A DNA stretch of 64,000 nt, from positions 124,001 through 188,000 of the forward strand of contig NC_079271.1 of assembly GCF_947241705.1 (NCBI RefSeq), read 5' to 3'. This stretch comes from Saccharomyces mikatae IFO 1815 (taxonomy: Eukaryota > Ascomycota > Saccharomycetes > Saccharomycetales > Saccharomycetaceae). Below the pieces are notes generated by a model, which did no database searches, was not told where the DNA came from, and was given only the letters and a program-made list of their open reading frames with translations. The position numbers were made by a program, and so were the translations under genes. Position 1 is the first letter of the stretch. The number at the start of each line of letters is the position of its first letter. Positions 1-9,807 of the stretch are shown piece after piece.

Positions 1-578
1 TACTCCAACAGCAGGAACAGCCTTTGCACTTGGTATCTGCATCTACAATGCCACTGCAGGGTGAAATACCGATAACCCCCAACTTGAATAGTCAACAGAC
101 AGGGTTGTATGCCTCCAATCTTCAATACACTCCAAATTTCACTGGCTCAGGATTTGGCGGTTATACAACCACCCACAACAACGCAGTGATGACAAGCACA
201 TTAGACCCAACAAAAACGGGGTCCAACAATCCATTTTCATTGGAGAATATTGCTAGAGAACAAGGACAAGAAAACTTGCCGGGTTCTCCAAATCCGTTTA
301 CCCTACAGCAAGCACACACTACTCCAATTCTTGCTCATAGTCAAACAGGCAATCCATTTCAAGCACAAAACATGATGACATCGCCAATGGGCACATACGT
401 TACTGGTTCCGCGGCTGGCCAAGTTCAATATGCATCCACTGGTGTGCAAGAGCAACCACAAGTCGTTCAAGGTCAACAGACTGGTTATGTCATGGTCCCC
501 ACTGCGTTCGTTCCAATCAATCAACAACAGCAACAACAGCAGCGTCCGCAAGAAAATTCTAATTTAATAGATATATAA
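1..578 (+). CDS. YAP1802: AP180-type clathrin adaptor, C-terminal part
   Basis: The frame is open at the left edge and ends at TAA 576-578, so only about the last 191 codons of a protein of roughly 570 residues are present. The membrane-binding ANTH domain lies outside the window. What is visible is the disordered tail. It has three NPF tripeptides (in NNPFSLEN, PNPFTLQQ and GNPFQAQ), which in this family bind EH-domain proteins such as Ede1 and Pan1. It also has glutamine runs and a terminal NLIDI that looks like a clathrin-box peptide. The family links clathrin to PI(4,5)P2-rich plasma membrane in endocytosis. The assignment rests on these motifs and on its place beside PFK1. Confidence 0.9.
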   Translation, partial: LQQQEQPLHLVSASTMPLQGEIPITPNLNSQQTGLYASNLQYTPNFTGSGFGGYTTTHNNAVMTSTLDPTKTGSNNPFSLENIAREQGQENLPGSPNPFTLQQAHTTPILAHSQTGNPFQAQNMMTSPMGTYVTGSAAGQVQYASTGVQEQPQVVQGQQTGYVMVPTAFVPINQQQQQQQRPQENSNLIDI

Positions 579-1697
579 TGACCGATAGATACTGGAGTTT
601 ATGTTCTTAACGGGCCTCCCCTGCATATTATAAATTCTCTAATTTTTTACGTACACCCTTCCACTTCTTCATATTATATAACACTATACTACATACTTGT
701 AAATTGTACTAATTCTATGTAAGTCCTCTGTTAATTCTCCTCTAATCTAGCTTCAGTAGATGTGGTCCCATATATGCGCTACAGTTCGTTGAAAATGATG
801 ATGATTATAAGTATTGAGATTCCTCAATCCACACACCACGAGTGTTTGCGATCAGCTTCCACTAATTTCGAACTTGAGTTTTTTAGTTTTCTTTGACAGG
901 GTGCTTGTGATAGCGGCTAGTAAAAAAGAAATTAATATCTCAGCAAGAAAGTCATTGTACGTAAGCAGGTACAATATTCTACAATTTACTAACTACAATC
1001 AAGCACATCATCAAGGCTCTCCAACACACATTTTTCTCAACGTTCATGAATGCGCAAAAGTAAGTGGGGTTACCGCCATGCTCTCAGTATGCTGGTCTAT
1101 ATCTTTTTGGATTCTGTAGAAAATGCTATCACGTTTTCACTTTTGTTTTTTTTCTTGCGGAATTGCGGAATTTCCCAATTTTGGCAGCGTTATCCGATTT
1201 GAGATCGACTTGCATCAACCTTTGAAAAATATAAGGATGTGGAAGTGAAATCCGTTTTTTTTTTCATTGTCGTCATCAACATGATTTTTCTTTAATAAAT
1301 AAATACTTTTTTTTTATTTTTTTTCCTTCTTTTGTTTTGGTTTTGCTTATTTCCATCTCAACTATTAAATTCTTTCGCTCTTAATAAAGGAGTTTTTTTC
1401 TGTTATCTTTTCGTGTAATCATCTTTTTTTTCACTTCTTAACTCCTTTAATCTGAAGTATCTAAAGAATAATATTGCTTTCTACCAATAAAGTCTGTTAA
1501 TTCTATTTGGATTGTCGTCTACGCAAGTTTCGCCTAGTAAACAAACGATAAACAAATTTGAAGTACAAGTTAAAATATAGGGAGAGAAATTTTTCTATTT
1601 TTCATTTCGAGACAGATACCAAAAAATTCTAAGTTACCTTAGCTCTATTTGGGAAAGCTTCTATATAAAAATAATCCGAACAAACCCATTATTAAAG
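579..1697. other. YAP1802-PFK1 intergenic region
   Basis: Holds the YAP1802 3' end and the PFK1 promoter and leader. There are many T-rich tracts at about 1140-1440. A CTTCC-type motif (GGAAG on the plus strand near 1241) could be a Gcr1 site, as expected for a glycolytic gene, but I see no clear Rap1 site beside it. An open frame at 814-1119 has no recognisable protein features and is not annotated. Confidence 0.5.
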
Positions 1698-4661
1698 ATG
1701 CAATCTCAAGATTCATGCTACGGCGTTGCATTCAGATCTATCATCACAAATGATGAAGCGTTATTTAAGAAGACCATTCACTTCTACCATACTTTAGGAT
1801 TCGCCACCGTTAAAGATTTCAATAAATTCAAACATGGTGAAAACAGCTTATTATCTTCAGGAACTTCCCAAGATTCCTTGAGAGAAGTTTGGTTAGAATC
1901 TTTCAAGTTAAGTGAGGTGGATGCTTCTGGTTTCCGTATACCACAGCAAGAAGCCACCAACAAGGCTCAAAGTCAAGGTGCTTTACTAAAGATCCGTCTA
2001 GTGATGTCTGCCCCAATTGATGAAACTTTCGACACGAATGAAACCGCCACAATCACTTATTTCTCAACTGACTTGAATAAGATTGTCGAAAAATTCCCAA
2101 AGCAAGCCGAAAAATTATCCGACACATTAGTATTTTTGAAAGATCCAATGGGCAACAACATCACTTTCTCGGGATTAGCTAATGCTACTGATTCTACCCC
2201 AACTTCCAAGGGCACTTTCTTGGAAGCTACCTCCGAAGATGAAATTATCTCTAGAGCTTCTTCCGATGCTTCTGATTTATTGAGGCAAACATTGAGCACT
2301 TCTCAAAAGAAGAAGAAGATTGCTGTCATGACTTCTGGTGGTGACTCTCCAGGTATGAACGCTGCTGTTCGTGCTGTTGTGCGTACGGGTATTCATTTCG
2401 GCTGCGATGTCTTTGCTGTTTACGAGGGTTACGAAGGTTTGCTAAGGGGTGGTAAATACTTGAAGAAAATGGCCTGGGAAGACGTCAGAGGCTGGTTAAG
2501 TGAAGGTGGTACTTTGATTGGTACTGCTCGTTCCATGGAGTTCAAAAAGCGTGAAGGTCGTAGACAGGCTGCTGGCAATTTAATCTCTCAAGGTATTGAT
2601 GCTTTAATTGTTTGTGGTGGTGATGGTTCTTTGACCGGTGCTGACCTTTTCAGACACGAATGGCCATCTTTGGTCGAAGAACTTGTTGCTGAAGGTAGAT
2701 TTACCAAAGAAGAAGTTGCACCATACAAAAATTTGTCCATCGTTGGTCTTGTTGGTTCCATTGATAATGATATGTCTGGTACTGACTCTACCATTGGTGC
2801 ATACTCTGCTTTGGAAAGAATCTGTGAAATGGTCGACTACATCGATGCTACTGCCAAGTCACATTCTCGTGCTTTCGTTGTAGAGGTTATGGGTAGACAT
2901 TGTGGTTGGTTGGCTTTGATGGCTGGTATCGCCACTGGTGCTGATTACATTTTTATTCCAGAAAGAGCTGTTCCTCACGGTAAATGGCAAGACGAGTTGA
3001 AAGAAGTCTGCCAAAGACATAGGAATAAGGGTAGAAGAAACAACACTATCATTGTTGCTGAAGGTGCATTGGATGATCAGTTGAATCCCGTTACAGCTAA
3101 TGATGTTAAGGATGCCCTAATTGACCTAGGGCTAGATACTAAAGTCACGATTTTAGGTCACGTTCAAAGAGGTGGTACTGCTGTTGCTCATGACAGATGG
3201 CTAGCCACTTTACAAGGTGTTGACGCTGTCAAGGCTGTTTTAGAATTCACTCCAGAGACTCCTTCTCCATTGATTGGTATTTTAGAAAATAAAATCATAA
3301 GAATGCCATTGGTTGAATCTGTTAAGTTGACTAAATCTGTCGCTACAGCCATTGAAAGCAAAGATTTCGATAAGGCAATTTCTTTAAGAGACACTGAATT
3401 CATTGAGCTTTATGAAAATTTCTTGTCTACCACCGTTAAAGATGATGGTTCTGAATTGTTGCCAGTATCTGACAGATTGAATATTGGTATTGTTCATGTT
3501 GGTGCTCCATCTGCTGCTTTGAACGCTGCTACTCGTGCGGCCACTCTATACTGTTTGTCCCACGGTCATAAACCATATGCTATTATGAACGGTTTCAGTG
3601 GATTGATTCAAACTGGTGAAGTAAAGGAACTATCATGGATTGATGTCGAAAACTGGCATAATTTGGGTGGTTCTGAAATTGGTACCAACAGATCGGTTGC
3701 TTCAGAGGACTTAGGTACTATTGCTTATTACTTCCAAAAGAACAAGTTAGATGGTTTAATTATACTCGGTGGTTTTGAAGGATTTAAATCATTAAAGCAA
3801 TTGCGTGATGGCAGAGCCCAACACCCAATCTTTAACATCCCAATGTGTTTGATTCCAGCCACTGTCTCCAACAATGTTCCAGGTACTGAATACTCACTTG
3901 GTGTCGATACCTGTTTGAACGCATTGGTTAACTACACTGATGACATCAAACAAAGTGCTTCTGCCACAAGAAGAAGAGTTTTCGTCTGTGAAGTCCAAGG
4001 TGGTCATTCTGGTTACATTGCTTCTTTCACTGGTTTGATTACCGGTGCTGTATCCGTGTATACTCCAGAAAAGAAAATTGACTTAGCCTCCATCGGAGAA
4101 GATATAACTTTGTTAAAAGAAAACTTCCGTCATGATAAAGGTGAAAACAGAAACGGTAAGCTATTGGTTAGAAATGAGCAAGCTTCTAGCGTATATAGCA
4201 CACAGTTACTTGCTGATATCATCTCTGAAGCAAGCAAGGGTAAGTTCGGTGTTAGAACTGCTATCCCTGGTCACGTCCAACAAGGTGGTGTTCCATCTTC
4301 CAAGGATCGTGTCACCGCTTCCAGATTTGCTGTTAAATGTATCAAGTTTATCGAACAATGGAACAAAAAGAACGAAGCTTCTCCAAACACTGATGCTAAG
4401 GTTTTGAGATTCAAGTTCGATACCCACGGTGAAAAAGTACCAACCGTCGAACACGAAGATGACTCTGCTGCTGTTATTTGTGTTAATGGTTCACACGTTT
4501 CCTTCAAGCCAATTGCTAACCTATGGGAAAACGAGACTAATGTTGAATTAAGAAAAGGTCATGAAGTTCACTGGGCTGAATATAACAAGATCGGTGACAT
4601 CCTATCTGGTAGATTAAAGTTGAGAGCTGAAGTGGCCGCTTTAAACGCTGGAAACAAATGA
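1698..4661 (+). CDS. PFK1: 6-phosphofructokinase alpha subunit
   Basis: Encodes 987 residues, the usual length of the yeast alpha subunit, which forms a cytosolic hetero-octamer with Pfk2. It phosphorylates fructose-6-phosphate to fructose-1,6-bisphosphate with ATP, the committed step of glycolysis. An N-terminal glyoxalase-like extension of about 200 residues precedes two tandem PFK halves. The catalytic half opens with the ATP-loop MTSGGDSPGMN at residue 211 and carries SIDNDMSGTD with the catalytic aspartate at 356. The second half starts near residue 594 (LNIGIVHVGAPSAALNAA), where the glycine-rich loop has diverged, as expected for the effector-binding copy. GHVQRGG and GHVQQGG motifs occur once in each half. 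Codon use is strongly biased (GGT, GCT, TTG, AGA), fitting very high expression. Almost identical to S. cerevisiae Pfk1 from memory. Confidence 0.98.
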   Translation: MQSQDSCYGVAFRSIITNDEALFKKTIHFYHTLGFATVKDFNKFKHGENSLLSSGTSQDSLREVWLESFKLSEVDASGFRIPQQEATNKAQSQGALLKIRLVMSAPIDETFDTNETATITYFSTDLNKIVEKFPKQAEKLSDTLVFLKDPMGNNITFSGLANATDSTPTSKGTFLEATSEDEIISRASSDASDLLRQTLSTSQKKKKIAVMTSGGDSPGMNAAVRAVVRTGIHFGCDVFAVYEGYEGLLRGGKYLKKMAWEDVRGWLSEGGTLIGTARSMEFKKREGRRQAAGNLISQGIDALIVCGGDGSLTGADLFRHEWPSLVEELVAEGRFTKEEVAPYKNLSIVGLVGSIDNDMSGTDSTIGAYSALERICEMVDYIDATAKSHSRAFVVEVMGRHCGWLALMAGIATGADYIFIPERAVPHGKWQDELKEVCQRHRNKGRRNNTIIVAEGALDDQLNPVTANDVKDALIDLGLDTKVTILGHVQRGGTAVAHDRWLATLQGVDAVKAVLEFTPETPSPLIGILENKIIRMPLVESVKLTKSVATAIESKDFDKAISLRDTEFIELYENFLSTTVKDDGSELLPVSDRLNIGIVHVGAPSAALNAATRAATLYCLSHGHKPYAIMNGFSGLIQTGEVKELSWIDVENWHNLGGSEIGTNRSVASEDLGTIAYYFQKNKLDGLIILGGFEGFKSLKQLRDGRAQHPIFNIPMCLIPATVSNNVPGTEYSLGVDTCLNALVNYTDDIKQSASATRRRVFVCEVQGGHSGYIASFTGLITGAVSVYTPEKKIDLASIGEDITLLKENFRHDKGENRNGKLLVRNEQASSVYSTQLLADIISEASKGKFGVRTAIPGHVQQGGVPSSKDRVTASRFAVKCIKFIEQWNKKNEASPNTDAKVLRFKFDTHGEKVPTVEHEDDSAAVICVNGSHVSFKPIANLWENETNVELRKGHEVHWAEYNKIGDILSGRLKLRAEVAALNAGNK

Positions 4662-5387
4662 ATGATTGCAATGAAAAGTTTAAGTTAAGCAAAAAGAGGT
4701 AAAAATGGCATGCACTTTAATTTTTTGTACAATCGTTTCTTTTGTCATAAGACTTATTTATGTATCTGTTGTTTTTTCTTTTTTTATCCTCTATTTTTGT
4801 CTATTTGTCCTTGTTTTACTCTTTTTCGTTATTATTTCTTTATATAATTTTTGTACGATATGATACACATAACAATGAGCAATGAATATATTTTTAATTC
4901 TAGTCCGCAAGATATATTGATCAGAGGAGAATTACAATGCGCTAATCAACCGGCTTGAGAAATTTGCATTATTCAGATCTAAAAATGTGCGGACCGTTTC
5001 CATTGAACTAGTTAATGAATTTCACATAAACAGTATTATTGTATAACTAGCGACAATGAATGAGAGGCTGATCCAAATTATAGTAGTAAAAACAACCATA
5101 GTTTTTCTAGTCATATGATTGTTATTGGTGTACAGTACTGTTCAGTTAAAAACGTCAGCCTTTTTTTCTCCGTTCTTTTTTATCTTTCCACTGGAAAAAA
5201 GGAAACTAATGCCGACAATCGGAGATGGGATGACTAAATATTTCTTTTAAGACATTGGGCAAGGTTCTAACATTTAAAAGAATAGTAAGTATATATTAAT
5301 GGTACGTATTAGATTTAAGGTTGAAGCCGTACACTTTCTTCTTTTATTCAACGCAAGCACAAGATTACAAGGAATTAGAATAATACC
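4662..5387. other. PFK1-PEX21 intergenic region
   Basis: Holds the PFK1 3' end, with T-rich tracts at about 4760-4850, and the PEX21 promoter. No RNA gene, repeat element or strong regulatory motif was recognised. Confidence 0.5.
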
Positions 5388-6251
5388 ATGCAAAATGTCT
5401 GCCATACAAGCCCGACAGAACAGATTATCCAAAAAAGTCATCGCATACAGAGTGGTTCTTTGATACCGTCAAAACGTACTAGACTAGTTCGTACAGAGTT
5501 GAAAACACAATATAACAATAAAGATCCACATGTGGAAACTTGCTTCCTGCATGACACTAGTGATTTGGAGGGCGTTAATAATGTGAAGTTTCAAACCCAA
5601 CCTTCTCCATTGACTTTAAGAGCGCAGAACAACACTGAAGATTCCAGTAGTTGGGTTCCGCAATTTTCATCCATGAAGATCGATGATCCACTAGAGTTTA
5701 GCTCCGAATATAAAAGGCTATATTCCAACTACGAATCTCGCCAACGTCAGAATTCGATCAGACAAAATCTCCCCTTCAGAAGCTCCATGGTGAGGAAAAC
5801 AACTCTAAATTACCCACTTCAAAACACCCTTCAACAACAACGCCAAGGAAACCGGAACGATCCAACGGATGCATTTAACTTCGACGCGGAGTTCCATAAT
5901 TTAGAGAACGAAATGCAAGAAGCGCGATACGAGCCTATAATACAACAGGACGAGAAGTGGTTGGACCAAGACCAGGTAGAGTTGCAAAAGATTGCTACAG
6001 GCATAGTAAAATGCTGTACCCCACCACCTTCATCAACATCTTCCTCCTCCACTCTCTCTTCCATGGAATCAAAGCTATCTGAATCAAAGTTCTTGAAGCT
6101 GATGAGAGGCATCAGCAGTGGTGATGTGACTTTGAAGAAAAAAGCTGATGGAAATTCCTCCAGCGAGTTTTTCTCACCAAATGATGGAGAACTAGTTGGG
6201 AATAGGCACGTTTTCATCAGCGATGAAGTTCGTGAAGACATATCTAATTGA
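5388..6251 (+). CDS. PEX21: Peroxin, PTS2 co-receptor partner of Pex7
   Basis: Encodes 287 residues, within one residue of S. cerevisiae Pex21. With its paralogue Pex18, this family helps the Pex7 receptor carry PTS2 cargo to the peroxisome docking complex. A cysteine at position 5 (MQNVC) matches the conserved N-terminal cysteine used for ubiquitin-linked receptor recycling in this family. A WVPQF-type aromatic motif begins at W89. The C-terminal part, with the conserved EKWLDQDQVELQKIATGIVKCCTPPPSS segment broken into recognisable blocks, is the likely Pex7-binding region. The protein otherwise looks disordered and diverges quickly from the S. cerevisiae protein. Name is based on remembered similarity plus position between PFK1 and KEL2. 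Confidence 0.92.
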   Translation: MQNVCHTSPTEQIIQKSHRIQSGSLIPSKRTRLVRTELKTQYNNKDPHVETCFLHDTSDLEGVNNVKFQTQPSPLTLRAQNNTEDSSSWVPQFSSMKIDDPLEFSSEYKRLYSNYESRQRQNSIRQNLPFRSSMVRKTTLNYPLQNTLQQQRQGNRNDPTDAFNFDAEFHNLENEMQEARYEPIIQQDEKWLDQDQVELQKIATGIVKCCTPPPSSTSSSSTLSSMESKLSESKFLKLMRGISSGDVTLKKKADGNSSSEFFSPNDGELVGNRHVFISDEVREDISN

Positions 6252-6361
6252 CGTAGATAGCTTCCACCCAAGTATGCCTCTTGCAGCTAGTACGTATGTA
6301 GGTATATATATACAAATGGCCATGACTGTCATGTCAATATCATATGCGTGTGTGCGCCCAA

Positions 6362-6367
6362 ACGCGT
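6362..6367. promoter_or_regulatory. MluI cell-cycle box (ACGCGT) upstream of KEL2
   Basis: An exact ACGCGT lies about 380 bp upstream of the KEL2 start. In Saccharomyces this is the core site for MBF (Mbp1-Swi6), which drives G1/S transcription. A single copy is weak evidence. Kel2's role in mitotic exit and polarity makes cell-cycle control plausible but unproven. Confidence 0.3.
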
Positions 6368-6695
6368 TCCGTGCACCAACTGACATAGTAACTCCAGTCA
6401 TGCAGATGCAAGGCCTACCTACTATAGAGTCCATCTTCCGTCGTTTAAAACTTTCTACACTTTTTTTGTACGTGGATCGTGCTGATGTAAGCTGCACGAA
6501 ATGACACGCTTGTGAATTTTTTCTTCTTTGGGAGGGACTGTAGAAAAAGCTTCGCAAAACCCGAATAAGTCTCGGCAAAAGCCATTCAGCTTGTGAAAGG
6601 GTCTCTTGGACACTGGTTTGTTTAAAAAGCTGATTCTCGTGTTGCTTGTTTGTTTTTTTCCACTATTTTGAGCATACATACACGTGAATTTTAAA

Positions 6696-6740
6696 ATGGG
6701 TTATACTAAGAAAAATGGTTTGGATGAGGTAACCCCTTAA
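6696..6740 (+). other. 14-codon upstream ORF, in frame with KEL2
   Basis: ATG at 6696 opens a 14-codon frame (MGYTKKNGLDEVTP) that ends in TAA at 6738-6740, six bases before the KEL2 ATG. It is in the same frame as KEL2, so the TAA alone separates them. Whether it lies within the KEL2 transcript is unknown. It could damp KEL2 translation or be chance. Confidence 0.35.
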
Positions 6741-6746
6741 GCAACT

Positions 6747-9431
6747 ATGGTACCTTTCAAATTGACAAAGAAAAAACCTACGGATACGGGTCCCTCCTTG
6801 ATGTCAGTGCAAACTGTGCCTAGAGCAATGCCCTTAATGGACAAGCAGAATAGCACACGAATAGTAACGCCCACACTACCTCCTAATCAACATAGAAATA
6901 TATCAGGCGCGTCCACCAATTTGCCCTCACCCTTAGAACGCAAGAATTCACGGAGGTATATTTGGAATAGGATCAAATTGAAGGACTCTCCATTTCCCCG
7001 TTATCGCCACTCTTCCTCTTTTATAACTACTAACGATAATAGGATTTTTGTGACCGGCGGACTTTATGATCAGTCAGTATATGGGGATGTTTGGGAAATA
7101 ACTGCTAATGCAAATGGTACGAGCTTTACTTCCAAGAGGATACAAATTGATCACAATACGCCTCCTCCCAGAGTAGGACATGCTTCTACTATGTGCGGTA
7201 ATGCTTACGTAGTATTTGGCGGTGACACACACAAGCTAAATAAGAATAGATTGCTGGATGATGATCTTTACCTTTTCAATATTAACTCTTATAAATGGAC
7301 CATCCCGCATCCTATCGGTTCTAGACCGTTGGGAAGGTACGGCCATAAAATTTCTATAATTGCAAGCAAGCAGATGCACACTGAATTATATTTGTTTGGC
7401 GGACAAATAGATGAAACCTATTTCAACGATCTGGCGGTGTTTGATTTATCATCATTCCGTAGGCCAAATTCTCACTGGGAATTCTTGGAACCTATCAGTG
7501 CCCTACCTCCCCCTCTGACAAACCATACAATGGTGACCTTTGATAATAAATTATGGGTGTTTGGTGGGGAAACGCCGAAGACAATAAGCAACGATACATA
7601 CTGTTATGATCCAATACAAAACGCTTGGTCTAAAGTTGAAACTACGGGTGAAAAACCTCCACCAGTGCAAGAGCATGCCAGTGTGGTATATAAACATTTA
7701 ATGTGTGTGTTTGGTGGTAAGGATATCCACAACACGTATTCCAATGATGTTTATTTCTTAAATCTGCTATCGCTTAAATGGTTTAAACTTCCCTGTGTCA
7801 AGGAAGGCATACCTCAAGAACGATCTGGACATTCTTTAACCTTGATGAATAATGAAAAGCTTGTTATTATGGGTGGTGATAAATTTGATTACGCCAGCTC
7901 AAATATTCTCGATATGCACACATCGGAAGTTGACCAAGGAGGAGGAACTTTATTGTATACTCTAGATCTATCGTCTTTAGACGAATTATGTCCGGGGATA
8001 ATGAGCGAATCGCTGCTTGTACAAGGAAATGTTCGTACTATTCCCTCTTGGAACTCTGAAACCTCTAATACTGTTGAAAACGAAAACCAAGAGATGATAA
8101 ATATTCTTACACCAAAATTACCTAATACTAAAACGGCATTTACCAACGATATCGATGAAGAGCCCCGAGATTATACCAGTTCTTTTGATGATAAGACACT
8201 CCCATACCAGAATAATACAACGGAAAAGACACCGCAGTCTTCCAAATCGGGCAAAACCACTGATAACAAGTTTGCAACAAATGAAAAAAGACCTGAGGCT
8301 GGTATTGAAGTGACGAATGGTAATCTTACTCTTCCACAAGGACTGGCAATATATGAAGAAGAGTACACCCGTCCCTCAGTCGGTGATTCCTCAAGTGATA
8401 AAGTAATTCCTAAAACCCTCTATGATGATCTAAGCTTGCACATAAAAACATTGCATCTCGAAGCGCAGCAAAAGGAACTCGAAACTGCGAGACATATATC
8501 TGAATTGGAAAAGGAGCTCCAGAGGCTTACAGTTATCAAAGAAGCTTCAAAAGATTCCAATTTTCAAATGGCACGGCTTAAAAATTTAGAAATCCAGAAG
8601 ACCTTTTTGAAATCCAGAATCAATGATTTGGAAAATTTAATAACTGTAAAACTTTCACAAGTGAATGAAATCCGTGGAAAAATTACGGTTCAGAATATTA
8701 AACTCAAAACGGATTTTGAAGGTGTCAATATTAAGAAAGATATTGTTGATCTTGAAAATAAATGTGATGTTCTGAAGCGTCAAAATGAAATACTTGTAAG
8801 TAAGATGCAGAAAGAGAACCCTAAACTTCTCACTTGTTTGGAAGATTCATCTCATCGTTTGAATAAATTATTAAAAATGTATTCTGCTAGTATCCAACTC
8901 TCTTCTCACAAGAAGAACGAAATATATGAAAAAGAACCACTGATAAAAATAGAAAAGATTGTTAATGAAATGCATGAGACCGCACGTATCAAAGAAGAAT
9001 TACAACTTGAAGCCCAGAAGGTTTATAATGAAAGAGACATTTTGCAAGCTGGCTTGGTGGATAAAAGCAACAAGCTGGATGCTTTAAAAAAAATATCTGC
9101 CGGAAGTTCGAAATCTATGAGCTTGACCAAAAAAGCCATTGACTTATCGCGATCAGAGCTCGAAAAATATCATAAATGTAACAATACTTTGCAGCAGGAA
9201 ATCGAGCGGATTAGATCTGAACAAGAAATACAGGATAAAAAACAAGGTAATAAACAAGAGCAGCACAACACAACCACTTACAACAATTTAGAAGCGCTAC
9301 ACAGGATGAAAGTGAACAATCTAAAAGCGGAGCTCTATATTTCGAAGGGAGATAGAGACTCCCTTAAGGACGAGCTGTTAGTTTTGAAGAAAAGATTATA
9401 CACTCTTAAACAAGCTCAACAGCCACAATAA
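6747..9431 (+). CDS. KEL2: Kelch-repeat polarity protein
   Basis: Encodes 894 residues; S. cerevisiae Kel2 is of similar length. A basic disordered N-terminus is followed by a kelch beta-propeller at about residues 83-415, shown by repeated units such as RYRHSSSF..IFVTGG, RVGHAST..YVVFGGD, RYGHKIS..LYLFGGQ, LTNHTMV..LWVFGGE and RSGHSLT..LVIMGGD. A charged spacer leads to a long coiled coil at about 559-890, rich in heptad-like Glu/Lys/Leu. Kel1 and Kel2 act together at sites of polarised growth, in mating cell fusion and as negative regulators of mitotic exit through Lte1. The first in-frame ATG after the upstream TAA is taken as the start; it matches the remembered MVPFKLT beginning. Confidence 0.95.
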   Translation: MVPFKLTKKKPTDTGPSLMSVQTVPRAMPLMDKQNSTRIVTPTLPPNQHRNISGASTNLPSPLERKNSRRYIWNRIKLKDSPFPRYRHSSSFITTNDNRIFVTGGLYDQSVYGDVWEITANANGTSFTSKRIQIDHNTPPPRVGHASTMCGNAYVVFGGDTHKLNKNRLLDDDLYLFNINSYKWTIPHPIGSRPLGRYGHKISIIASKQMHTELYLFGGQIDETYFNDLAVFDLSSFRRPNSHWEFLEPISALPPPLTNHTMVTFDNKLWVFGGETPKTISNDTYCYDPIQNAWSKVETTGEKPPPVQEHASVVYKHLMCVFGGKDIHNTYSNDVYFLNLLSLKWFKLPCVKEGIPQERSGHSLTLMNNEKLVIMGGDKFDYASSNILDMHTSEVDQGGGTLLYTLDLSSLDELCPGIMSESLLVQGNVRTIPSWNSETSNTVENENQEMINILTPKLPNTKTAFTNDIDEEPRDYTSSFDDKTLPYQNNTTEKTPQSSKSGKTTDNKFATNEKRPEAGIEVTNGNLTLPQGLAIYEEEYTRPSVGDSSSDKVIPKTLYDDLSLHIKTLHLEAQQKELETARHISELEKELQRLTVIKEASKDSNFQMARLKNLEIQKTFLKSRINDLENLITVKLSQVNEIRGKITVQNIKLKTDFEGVNIKKDIVDLENKCDVLKRQNEILVSKMQKENPKLLTCLEDSSHRLNKLLKMYSASIQLSSHKKNEIYEKEPLIKIEKIVNEMHETARIKEELQLEAQKVYNERDILQAGLVDKSNKLDALKKISAGSSKSMSLTKKAIDLSRSELEKYHKCNNTLQQEIERIRSEQEIQDKKQGNKQEQHNTTTYNNLEALHRMKVNNLKAELYISKGDRDSLKDELLVLKKRLYTLKQAQQPQ

Positions 9432-9551
9432 TATTGTGCTATGCACCTGAAAAGGGATGTATAGAAGTATAAAAGACACTTATATATTTATACGGAAGTT
9501 ATAAGAATTGAATGCTGAACCACGGAATGACAACAATTGCGTACTCTGAGT

Positions 9552-9562
9552 TTTTATGTTTA
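9552..9562 (+). other. ARS consensus-like sequence
   Basis: TTTTATGTTTA matches the 11-base ORC core WTTTAYRTTTW exactly and fits about 15 of 17 positions of the extended consensus. It lies in an AT-rich intergenic region, where origins usually sit. Core matches are common by chance in AT-rich DNA, so an origin here is only a possibility. Confidence 0.25.
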
Positions 9563-9606
9563 ATTACTAACGGTGAAAAATAGTGGCCGCGCCTATTATT
9601 ATTTGC

Positions 9607-9613
9607 CGGGTAA
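9607..9613 (-). promoter_or_regulatory. Reb1-type site upstream of YGR237C
   Basis: CGGGTAA on the plus strand is TTACCCG on the minus strand, the Reb1 core, about 195 bp upstream of the start. Reb1 keeps promoters free of nucleosomes. Confidence 0.5.
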
Positions 9614-9807
9614 AGAACCTGTTATTCTAGGGGGATTTTTAGCTGAGCATTCCTACAAAGCCAGAAGGACCCTTAACGAAGCAACATAGTTCAAAAAGAT
9701 GGATAGAAAGATATATCGAAAAAGCCGGTACCGTTGCACTGTATATAAGGGAAAGGCTATAGTAATTGGTGCAAAACTACTGAGTTATATAATAAAATCA
9801 AGAAGAA

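Larger units (their letters stand above)
6252..6746. other. PEX21-KEL2 intergenic region
   Basis: Promoter and leader of KEL2. It contains one ACGCGT (6362-6367), one CACGTG (6681-6686) and a short ATG-led reading frame next to the KEL2 start, each listed separately. Longer open frames on both strands here overlap one another and look random. Confidence 0.5.
9432..9807. other. KEL2-YGR237C intergenic region
   Basis: Contains a match to the 11-base ARS core (9552-9562) and a Reb1-type site (9607-9613), listed separately. TATATAAG at about 9740-9747 could serve as a TATA element for the downstream gene. Nothing else was recognised. Confidence 0.5.

Noticed and set aside
814-1119. A 101-codon open frame upstream of PFK1
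   Set aside because: No known domain or codon bias, lies in promoter DNA, and no such gene is known in the syntenic S. cerevisiae locus.
1661-1670. CTATATAAAA just before PFK1 as its TATA box
   Set aside because: It lies only about 30 bp from the ATG, too close for the usual yeast distance between TATA element and start codon.
6192-6578. Overlapping frames on both strands between PEX21 and KEL2
   Set aside because: They overlap the PEX21 end and one another and show no conserved pattern.
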